Shown piece by piece: positions 7,370 through 17,988 of a stretch of DNA of 64,000 nucleotides. The notes beneath the pieces were generated by a model, which was given only the letters and a program-made list of their open reading frames with translations, was not told the origin of the DNA and did no database searches. This DNA is from Candidatus Rokuibacteriota bacterium (GTDB taxonomy: Bacteria; Methylomirabilota; Methylomirabilia; Rokubacteriales; CSP1-6), in NCBI GenBank assembly GCA_003220225.1, contig QHRU01000042.1:25696-89695 (forward strand). The letters are read 5' to 3'. Every line of letters begins with the position of its first letter. Position 1 is the stretch's first letter. The translations under genes and the position numbers were made by a program.

Positions 7370-8511
7370 GGGGTCTTGAGTATCTCGCGGGCGATGACGA
7401 GCCGCTGGACTTCCGACGTCCCCTCGCCGATCTCGGTGAGCTTGGCGTCGCGAAAGATGCGCTCGACGGGGAACTCCGTGATGTAGCCGGCGCCCCCGTG
7501 GATCTGCACGGCCTTCGTCGCCGCCTTCATCGCCGCCTCGGAGGCGAACACCTTGGCCATGGCGGCGGCGTGCATGGCCGGCCGGCCCGCGTCCTTGAGC
7601 CACGCCGCGCGCAGCAGGAGCAGCCGCGCGACTTCGACGTCGGTCGCGACGTCCGCGATCATCCCCTGCAGGCCGTTGAACTCGGCGAGCGTCTTGCCGA
7701 AGGCCGAGCGCTGCTTCATGTACTTCACCGCCGCGTCCACCGCGGCCTGCGCGATGCCGACGGCCATGGCCGCCATCGCGATGCGCCCGCCCTCCAGCAC
7801 CTGCATCGCCTGCACGAACCCCTGGCCCTCGGCGCCGAGCAGGTGATCGGCCGGCACGCGCGCGTCCTCGAAGATCAGCTCCGCGGTGTCGGAGGCGTGC
7901 AGCCCGAGCTTGCGGTACGGCGTGCCCGCGCGGAAGCCCGGCGTCCCCTTCTCGAGCACGAAGGCCGAGATCCCCTTGGCGCCCTTCGTCGGGTCGGTGC
8001 GCGCCATCACCACGGCCGTCTGGCCGACCGACGCATTGGTGATGAACGCTTTGCTCCCGTTCAGCACGTATTCCCCGCCGCGCCGCTCGGCGCGCGTGAT
8101 CAGCGCCGCCGCATCCGAGCCGGAGCCGGGCTCGGTCAGCCCCCACGCGCCGAGCACCTCGCCGCTGGCGAGCCTCGGCAGCCACTTCGCCTTCTGCTCG
8201 GGCGACGCGAAGAGGTTGACGTGGTTGGTGCAGAGCGAGTTGTGGGCCCACATCGTGATGCCGACGGAGGCGTCGCCGCGGTTGAGCTCCTCGACGATCA
8301 GCGCGTAGGAGACGTAGTCGAGCCCCGCGCCCCCGTATTCCTCGGGCACGAGCGCGCCGAGGAAGCCGAGGGGCCCGAGCTTGGCGACGATCGCGTGCGG
8401 GAACTCGTGGCGCTCGTCGTAGGGCGCGATCTTTTCGTGCAGCTCCGCCTCGGCGAAGTCGCGCGCGACGTCGCGCGCCTGCTTCTGCTCGGGCGTGAGC
8501 TCGAAATCCAT
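7366..8511 (-). CDS. Acyl-CoA dehydrogenase
   Basis: A 381-residue flavoprotein of the typical length of short/branched-chain acyl-CoA dehydrogenases. It has the N-terminal helical domain, the beta-domain signature WGLTEPGSGSDA and the flavin/acyl segment GSKAFITNA. The C-terminal half carries QRSAFGK, QIHGGAGYITEFPVER and IGEGTSEVQRLVIAR, which includes the position of the catalytic glutamate. It oxidises an acyl-CoA at C2-C3 and passes electrons to ETF; etfAB lie upstream in the same gene run. It is TTGA-coupled to the ABC ATPase. The acyl chain is not readable from sequence; the neighbourhood suggests a branched substrate. Confidence 0.93.
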   Translation of the reverse strand: MDFELTPEQKQARDVARDFAEAELHEKIAPYDERHEFPHAIVAKLGPLGFLGALVPEEYGGAGLDYVSYALIVEELNRGDASVGITMWAHNSLCTNHVNLFASPEQKAKWLPRLASGEVLGAWGLTEPGSGSDAAALITRAERRGGEYVLNGSKAFITNASVGQTAVVMARTDPTKGAKGISAFVLEKGTPGFRAGTPYRKLGLHASDTAELIFEDARVPADHLLGAEGQGFVQAMQVLEGGRIAMAAMAVGIAQAAVDAAVKYMKQRSAFGKTLAEFNGLQGMIADVATDVEVARLLLLRAAWLKDAGRPAMHAAAMAKVFASEAAMKAATKAVQIHGGAGYITEFPVERIFRDAKLTEIGEGTSEVQRLVIAREILKTP

Positions 8512-8541
8512 CGCGTCAGGCCGAAGCCCGCCGATCGTCCG

Positions 8542-8793
8542 TCACTGCGGCTTGCTCTTCAGCTCCGCGTCGTGGGCCTTGATGAAGGCGCGAATCTCGT
8601 CGGCCAGGTCGAGCAGCTTCGCCCACTGCTCCTTGTACAGCGTGACCGGGAAGCGTCCGAGCCCGTACACCGACACGCCGCCCTTCTCGCTCACCTTCAG
8701 CGACACCGCGCCACGCCGGATCGTCGACGCCTTGAGGGCGGCGTTCTCCGCGCGGAGGCGCTCCAGCTCGGATTGCACGTTCTCGTCAGCCAC
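8542..8793 (-). CDS. Small hypothetical protein with coiled-coil N-terminus
   Basis: An 83-residue soluble protein. Two GTG codons are adjacent; the second (8793) has a GGAGG at 6-nt spacing and is preferred over the track start at 8796. Residues 5-25 form a short heptad-like coiled coil (VQSELERLRAENAALKA). A compact segment follows (GGVSVYGLGRFPVTLYKEQW) and a C-terminal amphipathic helix. I do not recognise a named family. It sits between the acyl-CoA ligase and the acyl-CoA dehydrogenase in the same direction and is likely co-transcribed. Confidence 0.6.
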   Translation of the reverse strand: MADENVQSELERLRAENAALKASTIRRGAVSLKVSEKGGVSVYGLGRFPVTLYKEQWAKLLDLADEIRAFIKAHDAELKSKPQ

Positions 8794-8811
8794 CACCAGC
8801 CTCCATGCGCG

Positions 8812-10413
8812 TCATCGGAGCGCGCTCTTGATGACCTTGCCGTTCGGGTTGCGCGGCAACGCGTCGAGCACCGCGATCTCGCGCGGGACCTTGAACTTCG
8901 CGAGCCGCGCGGCGACGAAACGGCGCACGTCGTCGGGGTCCACCGAGACGCCGGCCCGCGGGACCACGCACGCCTTCACCGCCTCACCGTACACGGGATC
9001 GGCCACGCCGACGACGGCGGCCTCGAGGACGGCCGGATGGGCGCACAGCACGTCCTCGACCTCCACGCAGTAGATCTTCTCGCCGCCGCGATTGATCATG
9101 TCCTTGAGGCGATCCATGATCGTCACGTAGCCGTCGGCGTCGATCCTCGCGAGGTCGCCCGAGCGCATCCAGCCGTCGCCCATCGTCGCCGCCGTCGCCT
9201 CCGGATTCGCCCAGTAACCGGGTACCACGTGCGGGCCCCGGATGCACAGCTCGCCCACCTCGTCGGCCGCGCACTCGCGGCCGGTGCCGACGTCCACCGT
9301 GCGCAGCTCGGCGATCGGCACCGGCCAGCCGACCGACGAGATCCGCGCGAGCTCCTGGCCGAACGGCATGAGCGTCGTTGGCGACGACGTCTCCGTCATC
9401 CCGTACGCGTTCTGCAGGGTGGCCTGCGGCAGCCACTCGCGCAGTGCGACGATGCCGTCGGGCGGCGTCGGCGCGCCGCCGTAGCCGACGCGCCGCAGGC
9501 TGCGGCCGGCGTCACGCGCGCCCGGCTGCTGCAGCATCATCGTGAACACCGTCGGCGCCGCGATCATGTACGTGATCCGCTCGGCGTCGAGCAGACGGAT
9601 CGCCTCCGCCGCGTCGAAGGTCCGCATCACGACCGTGGTGCCGCCGAGCCAGGCCATCGTCAGGAGCTGACCGATGAGACCGGTCACGTGGAAGAGCGGT
9701 ACCGCCACCAGGGTGCGCTCGCCGTCGCCGAGTCCCATGCAGCGCTCGAAGGAGATGCTCGACGTGACGATGCCGACGTGCGTGCCCAACGCGCCCTTCG
9801 GGCGGCCGGTCGTGCCCGAGGTGTACATGATGAACGCCGTGTCATCCTCGTCGACGACGACCGCGGGCGGGCGCTCCCGCGTGTCGGTCAGGCGGTCGAG
9901 CGGCTCCGTCCCCGCCGGCGGCCGGCCCGCCACGTAGACGGCCTCGCAGGGGACGGTGGCGCGGATCGGCGCGATCTCGTCCCACAGCGCCTCGTGCATG
10001 ATCAGAATCCGCGCGCCGGAGTTCTGCAGCATGAACTCGAGCTCCGGCGCCCGCAGCTTGGTGTTCAGCGTGACGGCCACCGCGCCGAGCCGCGCGCACG
10101 CGAAGACGCCGACGCAGAAGTCGACGGAGTTCAGCAGGAGCAGCGCCACGCGGTCGCCCGGCTTGACGCCGTGCCGGGCGTGGAGGGCACCGGCCATACG
10201 GTCCACCTCGGCGCGCAGCTCGCGCCAGGTCAGGCGGCGCTCGCGCGTGACGACGGCGTCGCGGTCGGGCACGCGCGCGGCCGCGCGGCCGAGCACGTCG
10301 CCGAGCGTCCGCGCGTCCCGCGGGTAGCCGCGCAGCCGGTGGCCGTGATGGGTCTCATCGACGAGATCGCGGGTGAGCGGCGCCGGCCAGAGGTCGCTTC
10401 CCCGGACGCGCAT
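8812..10413 (-). CDS. Acyl-CoA synthetase, AMP-forming (ANL superfamily)
   Basis: A 533-residue adenylate-forming enzyme that activates a carboxylic acid with ATP and joins it to CoA. Motifs in order: the P-loop YTSGTTGRPKGA (about residue 200), QNAYGMTET (the A5 region), MRSGDLARIDADGYVTIMDRLKD (A7/A8), GEKIYCVEVE, and the C-terminal A10 lysine in NGKVIKSALR. The length and core are normal. The start has no obvious Shine-Dalgarno but lies 3 nt after the B12-subunit stop. In this run it would supply acyl-CoA to the mutase and dehydrogenases. The exact acid is unknown. Confidence 0.9.
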   Translation of the reverse strand: MRVRGSDLWPAPLTRDLVDETHHGHRLRGYPRDARTLGDVLGRAAARVPDRDAVVTRERRLTWRELRAEVDRMAGALHARHGVKPGDRVALLLLNSVDFCVGVFACARLGAVAVTLNTKLRAPELEFMLQNSGARILIMHEALWDEIAPIRATVPCEAVYVAGRPPAGTEPLDRLTDTRERPPAVVVDEDDTAFIMYTSGTTGRPKGALGTHVGIVTSSISFERCMGLGDGERTLVAVPLFHVTGLIGQLLTMAWLGGTTVVMRTFDAAEAIRLLDAERITYMIAAPTVFTMMLQQPGARDAGRSLRRVGYGGAPTPPDGIVALREWLPQATLQNAYGMTETSSPTTLMPFGQELARISSVGWPVPIAELRTVDVGTGRECAADEVGELCIRGPHVVPGYWANPEATAATMGDGWMRSGDLARIDADGYVTIMDRLKDMINRGGEKIYCVEVEDVLCAHPAVLEAAVVGVADPVYGEAVKACVVPRAGVSVDPDDVRRFVAARLAKFKVPREIAVLDALPRNPNGKVIKSALR

Positions 10414-10416
10414 CGT

Positions 10417-10824
10417 TCAGACGGCGGCGCGAACGTGCTCGCGGACGAAGCGGACGATGTCCTGGGTCGAGGTGCCGGGCGTGAAGAGCTCCTTCACGCC
10501 GATCGCCTTGAGGGCGGCGATGTCCTCGGGCGGGATGATGCCGCCACCGAAGACCACGACGTCCTCGGCGCCCTTCTCCTTCAAGAGCTCGAGCACGCGC
10601 TTGAAGAGGTAGTTGTGGGCGCCGGAGAGCACGCTGAGCCCGATCGCATCCGCGTCCTCCTGGACCGCGGTGGCCACGATCTGCTCCGGGGTCTGGTGCA
10701 GGCCCGTGTAGATGACCTCGAAGCCGGCGTCGCGCAGGGCACGGGCCACGATCTTGGCGCCGCGGTCGTGGCCGTCGAGGCCGGGCTTGGCGACGACCAC
10801 GCGCACGGTGCGCTCCGGGCTCAC
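10417..10824 (-). CDS. B12-binding small subunit of an acyl-CoA mutase (IcmB/McmA2-like)
   Basis: A 135-residue stand-alone cobalamin-binding domain with the base-off/His-on motif D17-x-H19-x-x-G22 ([10 protein letters not shown]), a serine in the LSVLSGAH loop and the GGGIIP loop that cradles the nucleotide tail. It would pair with the large subunit at 12509, which lacks a B12 domain. This split layout is the one found in isobutyryl-CoA mutase IcmA+IcmB and in archaeal-type mutases. The start is a GTG overlapping the HIT stop (GTGA). Two genes separate it from the large subunit, which is unusual. Confidence 0.88.
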   Translation of the reverse strand: MSPERTVRVVVAKPGLDGHDRGAKIVARALRDAGFEVIYTGLHQTPEQIVATAVQEDADAIGLSVLSGAHNYLFKRVLELLKEKGAEDVVVFGGGIIPPEDIAALKAIGVKELFTPGTSTQDIVRFVREHVRAAV

Positions 10825-11246
10825 TGCGCCTCCGCCAGCGCCTGTCGTATGCGCTCGCCGATCTGGATGATCTGGGCGCGGTCCCCCGGCACGAGCTTCC
10901 AGTCGAAGCCCTTGCCATCGTTGTTCCAGCGCGGGATGAGGTGCAGGTGGAAGTGCGGCACCGACTGGAAGGCGGCGGCGCCGTTGGCCTGGAGGATGTT
11001 GAGCCCGTCCGGCTTGACCGCCTCCCGCAGGGCGACGGCCACCGTCTTCGCCGTCGCGATGGCCGCCTGCAGATCGTCGACGTCCGCATCCCAGATCGTC
11101 GGCGCGTGCGGCCGCGTGACGACGAGACAGTGCCCGGCGTTCAACGGGTTGATGTCCATGAACACCAGCGTGCGGTCATCCTCGTAGACCTTCATGGACG
11201 GGATCTGACCGTCGAGGATCTTGCAGAAGACGCAGTCGGCGCTCAT
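10821..11246 (-). CDS. HIT family nucleotide hydrolase/transferase
   Basis: A 141-residue HIT protein with an N-terminal CVFCKI segment (C5, C8; the usual zinc site) and the catalytic histidine triad H98-F-H100-L-H102 (HFHLHLIPR). Members cleave nucleoside phosphoramidates or Ap4A. A GGAGG lies about 9 nt before the ATG. It is coupled at its 3' end (GTGA) to the B12 mutase subunit gene. Its place inside the mutase cluster may be chance or may serve removal of AMP-derived by-products of the adjacent AMP-forming ligase; the latter is speculation. Confidence 0.88.
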   Translation of the reverse strand: MSADCVFCKILDGQIPSMKVYEDDRTLVFMDINPLNAGHCLVVTRPHAPTIWDADVDDLQAAIATAKTVAVALREAVKPDGLNILQANGAAAFQSVPHFHLHLIPRWNNDGKGFDWKLVPGDRAQIIQIGERIRQALAEAQ

Positions 11247-11259
11247 GCCCTCGCCCCTC

Positions 11260-12330
11260 CTAGACGGCCAGCATCCACCCGTGGGTGTCGGGCGCCGTGC
11301 CGTACTGGATCCCGACGATCGTGTCGTAGAGCTTCTGGGACAGCTCGCCGATCCTGCCGCCGTTCACGACGATGCGCTCGCTCTTGTACGTCAGCTCACC
11401 GACGGGCGAGATGACGGCGGCCGTGCCCGTCGCCCACACTTCCTTCAGCGCGCCCTTGTGAGCGGCCGCGATGACCTCGTCGATGGTGATCTGGCGCTCC
11501 GACACGCGCAGGCCCCACGCGCGCATCAGCGTCAGCGCGGTGTCGCGCGTGACGCCGGCCAGGATGGTGCCGGCGAGCGGCGGCGTGATCACCTCGTCGC
11601 CGATCTTCAGCATGATGTTCGAGGTGCCGACCTCCTCGAGGTACTTGTGGTGCACGCCGTCCAGCCAGAGCACCTGCGTGAAGCCCTCGTGCTTGGCCTC
11701 CTCGGCCGCGTAGAGGCTGGCCGCGTAGTTGGCCGACGTCTTCGCCTCGCCGAGGCCGCCCGCCACCGCGCGCACGTAGTTGTCGATGACCTTGATCTTC
11801 GTCGGCGCGAGGCCCTCCGGATAGTACGGGCCGACCGGCGACAGGATCGCGTAGTAGATGTACTCCTTGGCCGGGCGCACGCCGAGGAACGGCTCGCTCG
11901 CGATGATGGTCGGCCGGATGTAGAGCGAGGTGCCGACGGACGACGGCACCCAGTCGCGGTCGACGTCCACCAGCGTCGTCCACGATCTCAGGATGAGGTC
12001 GGGATCGAGCTGCGGAATCGTCATGCGCGTGGCCGTGCGGTTCAGCCGCTCCACGTGCTTCTGCGGGCGAAAGAGACGGATCGTGCCGTCCGTGCCGCGG
12101 AAGGCCTTCAGCCCCTCGAAGAGCGACTGGCCGTAGTGCAGCACGGCCGTGGCCGGATCGAGCGAGAGCGGCGCGTAGGGCTCGACGCGCGGGTCGTACC
12201 AGCCCTTCTCTTCCTGGAAATCGACGACGAACATGTGGTCGGTGAACACCGTGCCGAAGGCCAGATCCTTGTCCTTCGGCCTCTGTTTCTTCTTCGCCGT
12301 CTTCGTGATCCGGATCGCGTCGCTACTCAT
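11260..12330 (-). CDS. ilvE: Branched-chain amino acid aminotransferase (PLP fold type IV)
   Basis: A 356-residue BCAT of the long form. I start it at the ATG at 12330, which has GAGGGGGGAG directly upstream, rather than at the 11-codon-longer track start. Visible family segments are LHYGQSLFEGLKAFR, RPQKHVERLNRTATRM, the PLP-lysine region GEAKTSANYAASLYA, EVGTSNIM and the phosphate-loop GTAAVISPVGEL. It interconverts valine, leucine and isoleucine with their 2-oxo acids. In this cluster it could connect branched-chain amino acids to the branched acyl-CoA mutase and dehydrogenases. A 126-bp palindrome lies between it and the mutase gene. Confidence 0.92.
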   Translation of the reverse strand: MSSDAIRITKTAKKKQRPKDKDLAFGTVFTDHMFVVDFQEEKGWYDPRVEPYAPLSLDPATAVLHYGQSLFEGLKAFRGTDGTIRLFRPQKHVERLNRTATRMTIPQLDPDLILRSWTTLVDVDRDWVPSSVGTSLYIRPTIIASEPFLGVRPAKEYIYYAILSPVGPYYPEGLAPTKIKVIDNYVRAVAGGLGEAKTSANYAASLYAAEEAKHEGFTQVLWLDGVHHKYLEEVGTSNIMLKIGDEVITPPLAGTILAGVTRDTALTLMRAWGLRVSERQITIDEVIAAAHKGALKEVWATGTAAVISPVGELTYKSERIVVNGGRIGELSQKLYDTIVGIQYGTAPDTHGWMLAV

Positions 12331-12382
12331 CTCTCCCCCCTCTGGCAACGAACAGCCCGGCATCGTGCCGCCTCATGACGCT

Positions 12383-12508
12383 CGAGGACGATCAAAATGG
12401 TCCAGATGCGAGGCGCCGAGGGAGGGGCCGACTGAGGCGTAGGCCGCCTACGCCGCAGGGAGGCCCGACCGAGGCAACGACGCAGATGGGCCATTTTCAT
12501 CGTCCTCG
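12383..12508. repeat. 126-bp imperfect palindrome (long hairpin element)
   Basis: Two ~62-bp arms face each other around position 12445. The core is a perfect 9+1+9 inverted repeat (GGCGTAGGC-C-GCCTACGCC). The ends match too: CGAGGACGATcAAAATGG at 12383 against the complement of CCATTTTCATCGTCCTCG ending at 12508. The arms also share CAGATGCG/CGCAGATG-like, GGAGGGGCCGA and GGGAGGCCCGA blocks with a few mismatches. It begins directly after the mutase stop codon and fills most of the mutase-BCAT gap. As RNA it would fold into a ~60-bp hairpin on either strand. It could be a MITE-like or REP-like element, or an operon attenuator. Confidence 0.75.
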
Positions 12509-14119
<1,611 letters not shown>

Positions 14120-14144
14120 CCTCGCCTCCCCGACGCGCCGGCGA

Positions 14145-15284
14145 TCACTTGAGCACCTCGCGCGCGATGACCAGCTTCTGGATCTGCGACGTGCCCTCGT
14201 AGATCTGCGTGATCTTCGCGTCGCGGAAGTAGCGCTCGACCTCGGCCTCGCGGATGAAGCCGAAGCCGCCGTGGACCTGCACGGCGTCGGTGGCGACCTT
14301 CATCGCCGTCTCGGCCGCGAAGAGCTTGGCCATCGCCGCTTCCTTCGTGTACGGCTGGCCGGCGTCCTTGAGGCTGGCCGCCTTCAGCGTCATGAGCCGC
14401 GCGCCGTCGATGGCGGTCGCCATGTCGGCCAGCATCCAGCCGACCATCTGGTGCTCGCCGATCAGCACGCCGAACGCCTTGCGCTCGCGCGCGTACCTGA
14501 CCGACCGCTCGTAGGCGCCGGCCGCGATGCCGACCGCCTGCGCGGCGATGCCGACGCGCCCGCCGTCGAGGGTGGCCAGCGCGATGTGAAAGCCCCTGCC
14601 CTCCTCGCCGATCCGGTTGGCGGCGGGGACGCGGCAGGCATCGAAGACCAGCTCGGCGGTGTCGGAGGCGCGGATGCCGAGCTTGTCCTCCGTCTTGCTG
14701 ACCGAGAAGCCGGGCGCGCCCTTTTCGACGACGAACGCGCTGATCCCGCGGTGGGCCTTGTCGCGGTCCGTCTGGGCGAACACCAGCGCGTACGAGGCCT
14801 CGCGGCCGGTGCTGATGAAGAGCTTGCGCCCGGTGAGCACGTAGTTCTCGCCGTCGCGCACGGCCACCGTGTGCTGGTTGCGCGCATCGGAGCCCGCCTC
14901 GGGCTCGGTGAGGGCGAAGCAGCCGAGCGCGTGACCGGCCGCCACCGGCTTGAGGAAGCGCGCGCGCTGCTCGTCGGTACCGTACTTCCACAGCGGGTCG
15001 CAGTAGAGCGAATTGTTGACCGACATGACGACCGCGTGCGAGGCGCACGCCTTGGCGATCTCCTCCAGCGCGACCACGTACGAGACGGCGTCGGCCCCGG
15101 CGCCGCCCCACTGCTCCGGCACCATGATCCCGAGCAGGCCCAGCTCGCCCATGCGCTTGACCGTCTCGTGCGGGAAGCGCGCGTCGCGGTCGATCTCCGA
15201 GGCGATGGGCGCCACGTGCTCCTGGGCGAACTCCGCAGCCATCGCGCGGATCATTTGCTGCTCTGACGTCAGCTCGATTCGCAT
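14145..15284 (-). CDS. Acyl-CoA dehydrogenase
   Basis: A 379-residue acyl-CoA dehydrogenase starting at the ATG at 15284; the 705-aa track ORF is a fusion with shadow sequence. Diagnostic segments: [46 protein letters not shown] and [19 protein letters not shown] with the catalytic glutamate position in YEGTS. It lies directly downstream of etfBA and upstream of the mutase, so electrons probably go to that ETF. The chemistry next to a branched-chain mutase and BCAT suggests isobutyryl- or 2-methylacyl-CoA as substrate (inference). Confidence 0.93.
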   Translation of the reverse strand: MRIELTSEQQMIRAMAAEFAQEHVAPIASEIDRDARFPHETVKRMGELGLLGIMVPEQWGGAGADAVSYVVALEEIAKACASHAVVMSVNNSLYCDPLWKYGTDEQRARFLKPVAAGHALGCFALTEPEAGSDARNQHTVAVRDGENYVLTGRKLFISTGREASYALVFAQTDRDKAHRGISAFVVEKGAPGFSVSKTEDKLGIRASDTAELVFDACRVPAANRIGEEGRGFHIALATLDGGRVGIAAQAVGIAAGAYERSVRYARERKAFGVLIGEHQMVGWMLADMATAIDGARLMTLKAASLKDAGQPYTKEAAMAKLFAAETAMKVATDAVQVHGGFGFIREAEVERYFRDAKITQIYEGTSQIQKLVIAREVLK

Positions 15285-15295
15285 GATCCCTTTCG

Positions 15296-16279
15296 CTACG
15301 ATTTGTCCAGCAGTCGCTTGAATTCGTCGGTCAGCGCCGGGACCACCTCGAAGAGGTCGGCCACGATGCCGTAATCGGCGATCTTGAAGATCGGCGCCTC
15401 CGGGTCCTTGTTGACGGCGACGATGATCTTCGAGGTGCGCATGCCGGCCAGGTGCTGGATGGCGCCCGAGACGCCGAAGCCGAGGTAGAGCTTGGGCGAG
15501 ATCGTGCGGCCGGTCTGGCCGATCTGGAAGCGGTGCGGCCGCCAGCCGGCGTCCACCGCGGCGCGCGAGGCGCCGACAGCGGCGCCGATCACCTTGCCCA
15601 TGTCCTCCAGAATTACGTAGTTCTCGGGGCCTTTCATGCCGCGCCCACCGGAGATGACGATCTCGGCCTCGGTCAGCTCGGGCAGGCCCGTCGAGACCTC
15701 CTCGCGCCGCTCGACCAGCTTCATCCTCGCGGCGGGGATCTTCACGCTCGGCTTCTCCACCTGCGCGCTCTTGCCGGCCGCGCTCTCGGCGGGCTTGAAG
15801 ACGTTCGGGCGCAGGGTGGCGATCCACGGCGTCTTCGCCCACGTCATCTTCGCGAGGAGCTTGCCGGCGTAGACGGGGCGCGTCGCGACCAGCGCGTCGC
15901 CCTCCATCGCCAGGGCCACCGAGTCGGCCGAGAGCCCGGCGCCGAGCCTCGCGGCGAGCCGCGCCACGAACTCGCGCATGCGGCTCGTCACCGGCGCGAA
16001 GATCGCCTTCGGCGACTCCTTGGCCACGAGCTCGGCGAGCGCCGGCACCCACACCTCGCCCATGTAGGGCGCGAAGGCGGCGTTCTCGAGCACCCAGACC
16101 TTCGAGGCCCCCCACGCGCCGAGCTGCTTGATCCCCTCGTCGCTCGCCTTGTCGGTGAGCCAGACCGCCTCGACGTTGGCGCCCGCCAGTCGGCCGGCCT
16201 CGCCCAGCACCTCGGCCATCACCTTCTTGGGCGAGCCCTTCCGATCGTCCTCGACGATGCACCAGTATGCGGTTGCCAT
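15296..16279 (-). CDS. etfA: Electron transfer flavoprotein alpha subunit
   Basis: A 327-residue ETF alpha subunit. The C-terminal FAD domain is complete and near-consensus: [68 protein letters not shown] and [10 protein letters not shown]. The N-terminal domain carries [19 protein letters not shown]. It takes electrons from acyl-CoA dehydrogenases and passes them to ETF:quinone oxidoreductase, which is not in this window. It follows etfB after a 1-nt gap and is followed by an acyl-CoA dehydrogenase gene, so the set is co-expressed. Confidence 0.96.
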   Translation of the reverse strand: MATAYWCIVEDDRKGSPKKVMAEVLGEAGRLAGANVEAVWLTDKASDEGIKQLGAWGASKVWVLENAAFAPYMGEVWVPALAELVAKESPKAIFAPVTSRMREFVARLAARLGAGLSADSVALAMEGDALVATRPVYAGKLLAKMTWAKTPWIATLRPNVFKPAESAAGKSAQVEKPSVKIPAARMKLVERREEVSTGLPELTEAEIVISGGRGMKGPENYVILEDMGKVIGAAVGASRAAVDAGWRPHRFQIGQTGRTISPKLYLGFGVSGAIQHLAGMRTSKIIVAVNKDPEAPIFKIADYGIVADLFEVVPALTDEFKRLLDKS

Positions 16280-16280
16280 G

Positions 16281-17060
16281 TCAGATCGCCTTCGCGTCCT
16301 CGCGCAACGCGCGGACGAGCTCTTTCACCGCGTCCTTGATCTCGCCCTGGATGACCCGCCCCGGCGGCCGCGCCGGCAGCGCCTCGAGGTTCTTCACGGC
16401 GACCTGCGGGGCGGCGGGCGTGAGGCCGAGGTCGCCGGCCTTCACGTCCTTGATCTCCTTCTTCTTGGCGCCCATGATCCCCTTCAGCGTCGGATAGCGC
16501 GGCTCGTTGAGCCCCTTCTGCGCGGAGAGCACGGCGGGCAGCGGCAGATCGAAGACCTCGAGCCCGCCCTCGACCTGGCGGCCCACGCGCACGCTCTTGG
16601 CGTCGGCGTCGACGGCCTCTTCCATGATCCACGACGCGCAGGGCCAGCCGAGCACCTCGGCCAGCTGCGCGCCGACGGCGCCCATGTCGTCGTCGATCGC
16701 CTGGCGGCCGCAGAGCACGAGCGCGGGCTGCTCCTGCTTGATCACGGCGGCGAGCGCCTGCGCGGTGGCCAGCGTGTCGGCGTTGGCCCAGGCGGGATCG
16801 TTCAGATGGATCGCGCGGTCGCAGCCCATGGCGAGCGCCGAGCGCAGCGCCTCTTTCACCCGATCCGGACCGAGCGAGACCGCGATCACTTCACCTTGAC
16901 CACGCTTCTCCTTGAGTCGAAGAGCCTCTTCGATGGCGAATTCGTCATACGGCGAAACGATCCACGTGATCCCCGCGGTGTCGATGGCCTTCGGATCACC
17001 ACCGATCTTCACCTGCGTGGCGGTGTCCGGAACCTGCTTGATGGCGACGACGATCTTCAT
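16281..17060 (-). CDS. etfB: Electron transfer flavoprotein beta subunit
   Basis: A 259-residue ETF beta subunit opening with MKIVVAIKQVPDTA. It continues with NPYDEFA-like WIVSPYDEFAIEEALRLKE, the AMP/nucleotide segment CGRQAIDDDMGAVGAQLAEVLG, and GLNEPRYPTLKGIMGAKKK, the recognition-loop region that docks on acyl-CoA dehydrogenases. The ATG overlaps the stop of the GntR regulator (ATGA), so regulator and ETF are translated together. It heterodimerises with EtfA. Confidence 0.96.
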   Translation of the reverse strand: MKIVVAIKQVPDTATQVKIGGDPKAIDTAGITWIVSPYDEFAIEEALRLKEKRGQGEVIAVSLGPDRVKEALRSALAMGCDRAIHLNDPAWANADTLATAQALAAVIKQEQPALVLCGRQAIDDDMGAVGAQLAEVLGWPCASWIMEEAVDADAKSVRVGRQVEGGLEVFDLPLPAVLSAQKGLNEPRYPTLKGIMGAKKKEIKDVKAGDLGLTPAAPQVAVKNLEALPARPPGRVIQGEIKDAVKELVRALREDAKAI

Positions 17061-17800
17061 GAGGTCGCTCCTCGCTCGGACTGCTCGTAGTGGAGTTCGC
17101 GGGTGATCCGGAAGCGGTCGCCGGGGATGAAGACGCGATCGAAGACGACGGGCGCGCCGCCCTGGTCGAACGACACGCGCTCGGACTCGAAGGCGGGCAC
17201 GCCGGCGCGGCAGCCGAGCTCGCGCGCCTCGCGGAGCCCGAGCCGCACGGCCGACACGCTCTCGCGCGCGCGATCGATGGTGATGCCGAGCTTGAACTCG
17301 AGCACCTGGCGCAGCGGCGTGGTGCCGAGATCCGCCTTCAGCACCTCCTCGCCGACGGCCGTGGAGAGGAACGAGCGCTGGAGACTCATCGGGTGGCCGT
17401 CGACCAGCCGCAGCCGCTCGAGCTGCACGACGCCGGCGCGCGCGCCGAGGCCGAGCGCGTCGGTCACGCGGCGGTCGGCGCGCGCCACGCGCCCGCCGAG
17501 CAGACGCGTGGTGACGTGCTCGCCCTGCGCGGAGAGGTCGCCGGCGAAGCGGCGCAGCTGCAAGATGTCGTAGTCGATCGACGGCGCGGCGACGAAGGTG
17601 CCGAGGCCGTGACGGCGCGCGATCAGGTTCTCACGCTCGAGCACCTCGAGCGCCTGGCGCAGCGTCATGAGCGTCACCCCGAAGCTCTTCGCGAGCTGGC
17701 GCTGGTTGTCGAGCCGCGTCCCCGGCGTGAGGCGGCCGGCGTGGATGCGGTCGCGCAGCGACTCGGCGATGCGGTGGTAACGCGGCACCCGTGCGTTCAC
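17057..17800 (-). CDS. GntR family transcriptional regulator, HutC/UTRA subfamily
   Basis: A 247-residue regulator with an N-terminal winged helix (YHRIAESLRDRIHAGRLTPG ... TLMTLRQALEVLERENLI, about residues 8-70). A C-terminal UTRA ligand-binding domain follows (ESVSAVRLGLREARELG; GGAPVVFDRVFIPGDRF). It is the first gene of the long minus-strand run through the ETF, mutase and importer genes and is ATGA-coupled to etfB, so it is the obvious candidate regulator of that unit. A perfect 10-bp palindrome (GTTCTAGAAC) lies 18 bp upstream of its start and could be its operator. The effector is unknown; acyl-CoAs or acids are plausible. Confidence 0.92.
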   Translation of the reverse strand: MNARVPRYHRIAESLRDRIHAGRLTPGTRLDNQRQLAKSFGVTLMTLRQALEVLERENLIARRHGLGTFVAAPSIDYDILQLRRFAGDLSAQGEHVTTRLLGGRVARADRRVTDALGLGARAGVVQLERLRLVDGHPMSLQRSFLSTAVGEEVLKADLGTTPLRQVLEFKLGITIDRARESVSAVRLGLREARELGCRAGVPAFESERVSFDQGGAPVVFDRVFIPGDRFRITRELHYEQSERGATS

Positions 17801-17818
17801 GGCGACTCCTCTGTCGGT

Positions 17819-17828
17819 GTTCTAGAAC
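17819..17828. promoter_or_regulatory. Possible GntR operator (10-bp palindrome)
   Basis: GTTCTAGAAC is a perfect palindrome 18 bp upstream of the gntR start codon, at the head of the long acyl-CoA/importer gene run. Placement suits autoregulation by the GntR/UTRA protein. HutC-type operators usually have spaced half-sites (GTnTAnAC-like), which this partly resembles. No second copy was found by eye. Confidence 0.35.
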
Positions 17829-17988
17829 TCCGCGCTGCAAGAATCGTCGCCGGGGCGCCGAACGGAACGAACGAGAGCAACGACGAAAGGGACTTAGGCG
17901 CGACGGCGGTTACGGGAGGCATTGTACGGCCGGGGCCCGAGGGTCCGCAAGAGGATCCGGCGGCTACGCAAAAAAGGGGCAACAAAGC

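Noticed and set aside
7498-11187. 1229-codon plus-strand ORF
   Set aside because: It runs antisense through acyl-CoA dehydrogenase, ligase, B12 and HIT genes, is extremely rich in Arg, Ala, His and Gly and has no domain; it is a GC-rich shadow frame.
12383-12508. Calling the 126-bp palindrome an insertion sequence or attachment site
   Set aside because: No transposase, no obvious target duplication and no integrase are present in the window.
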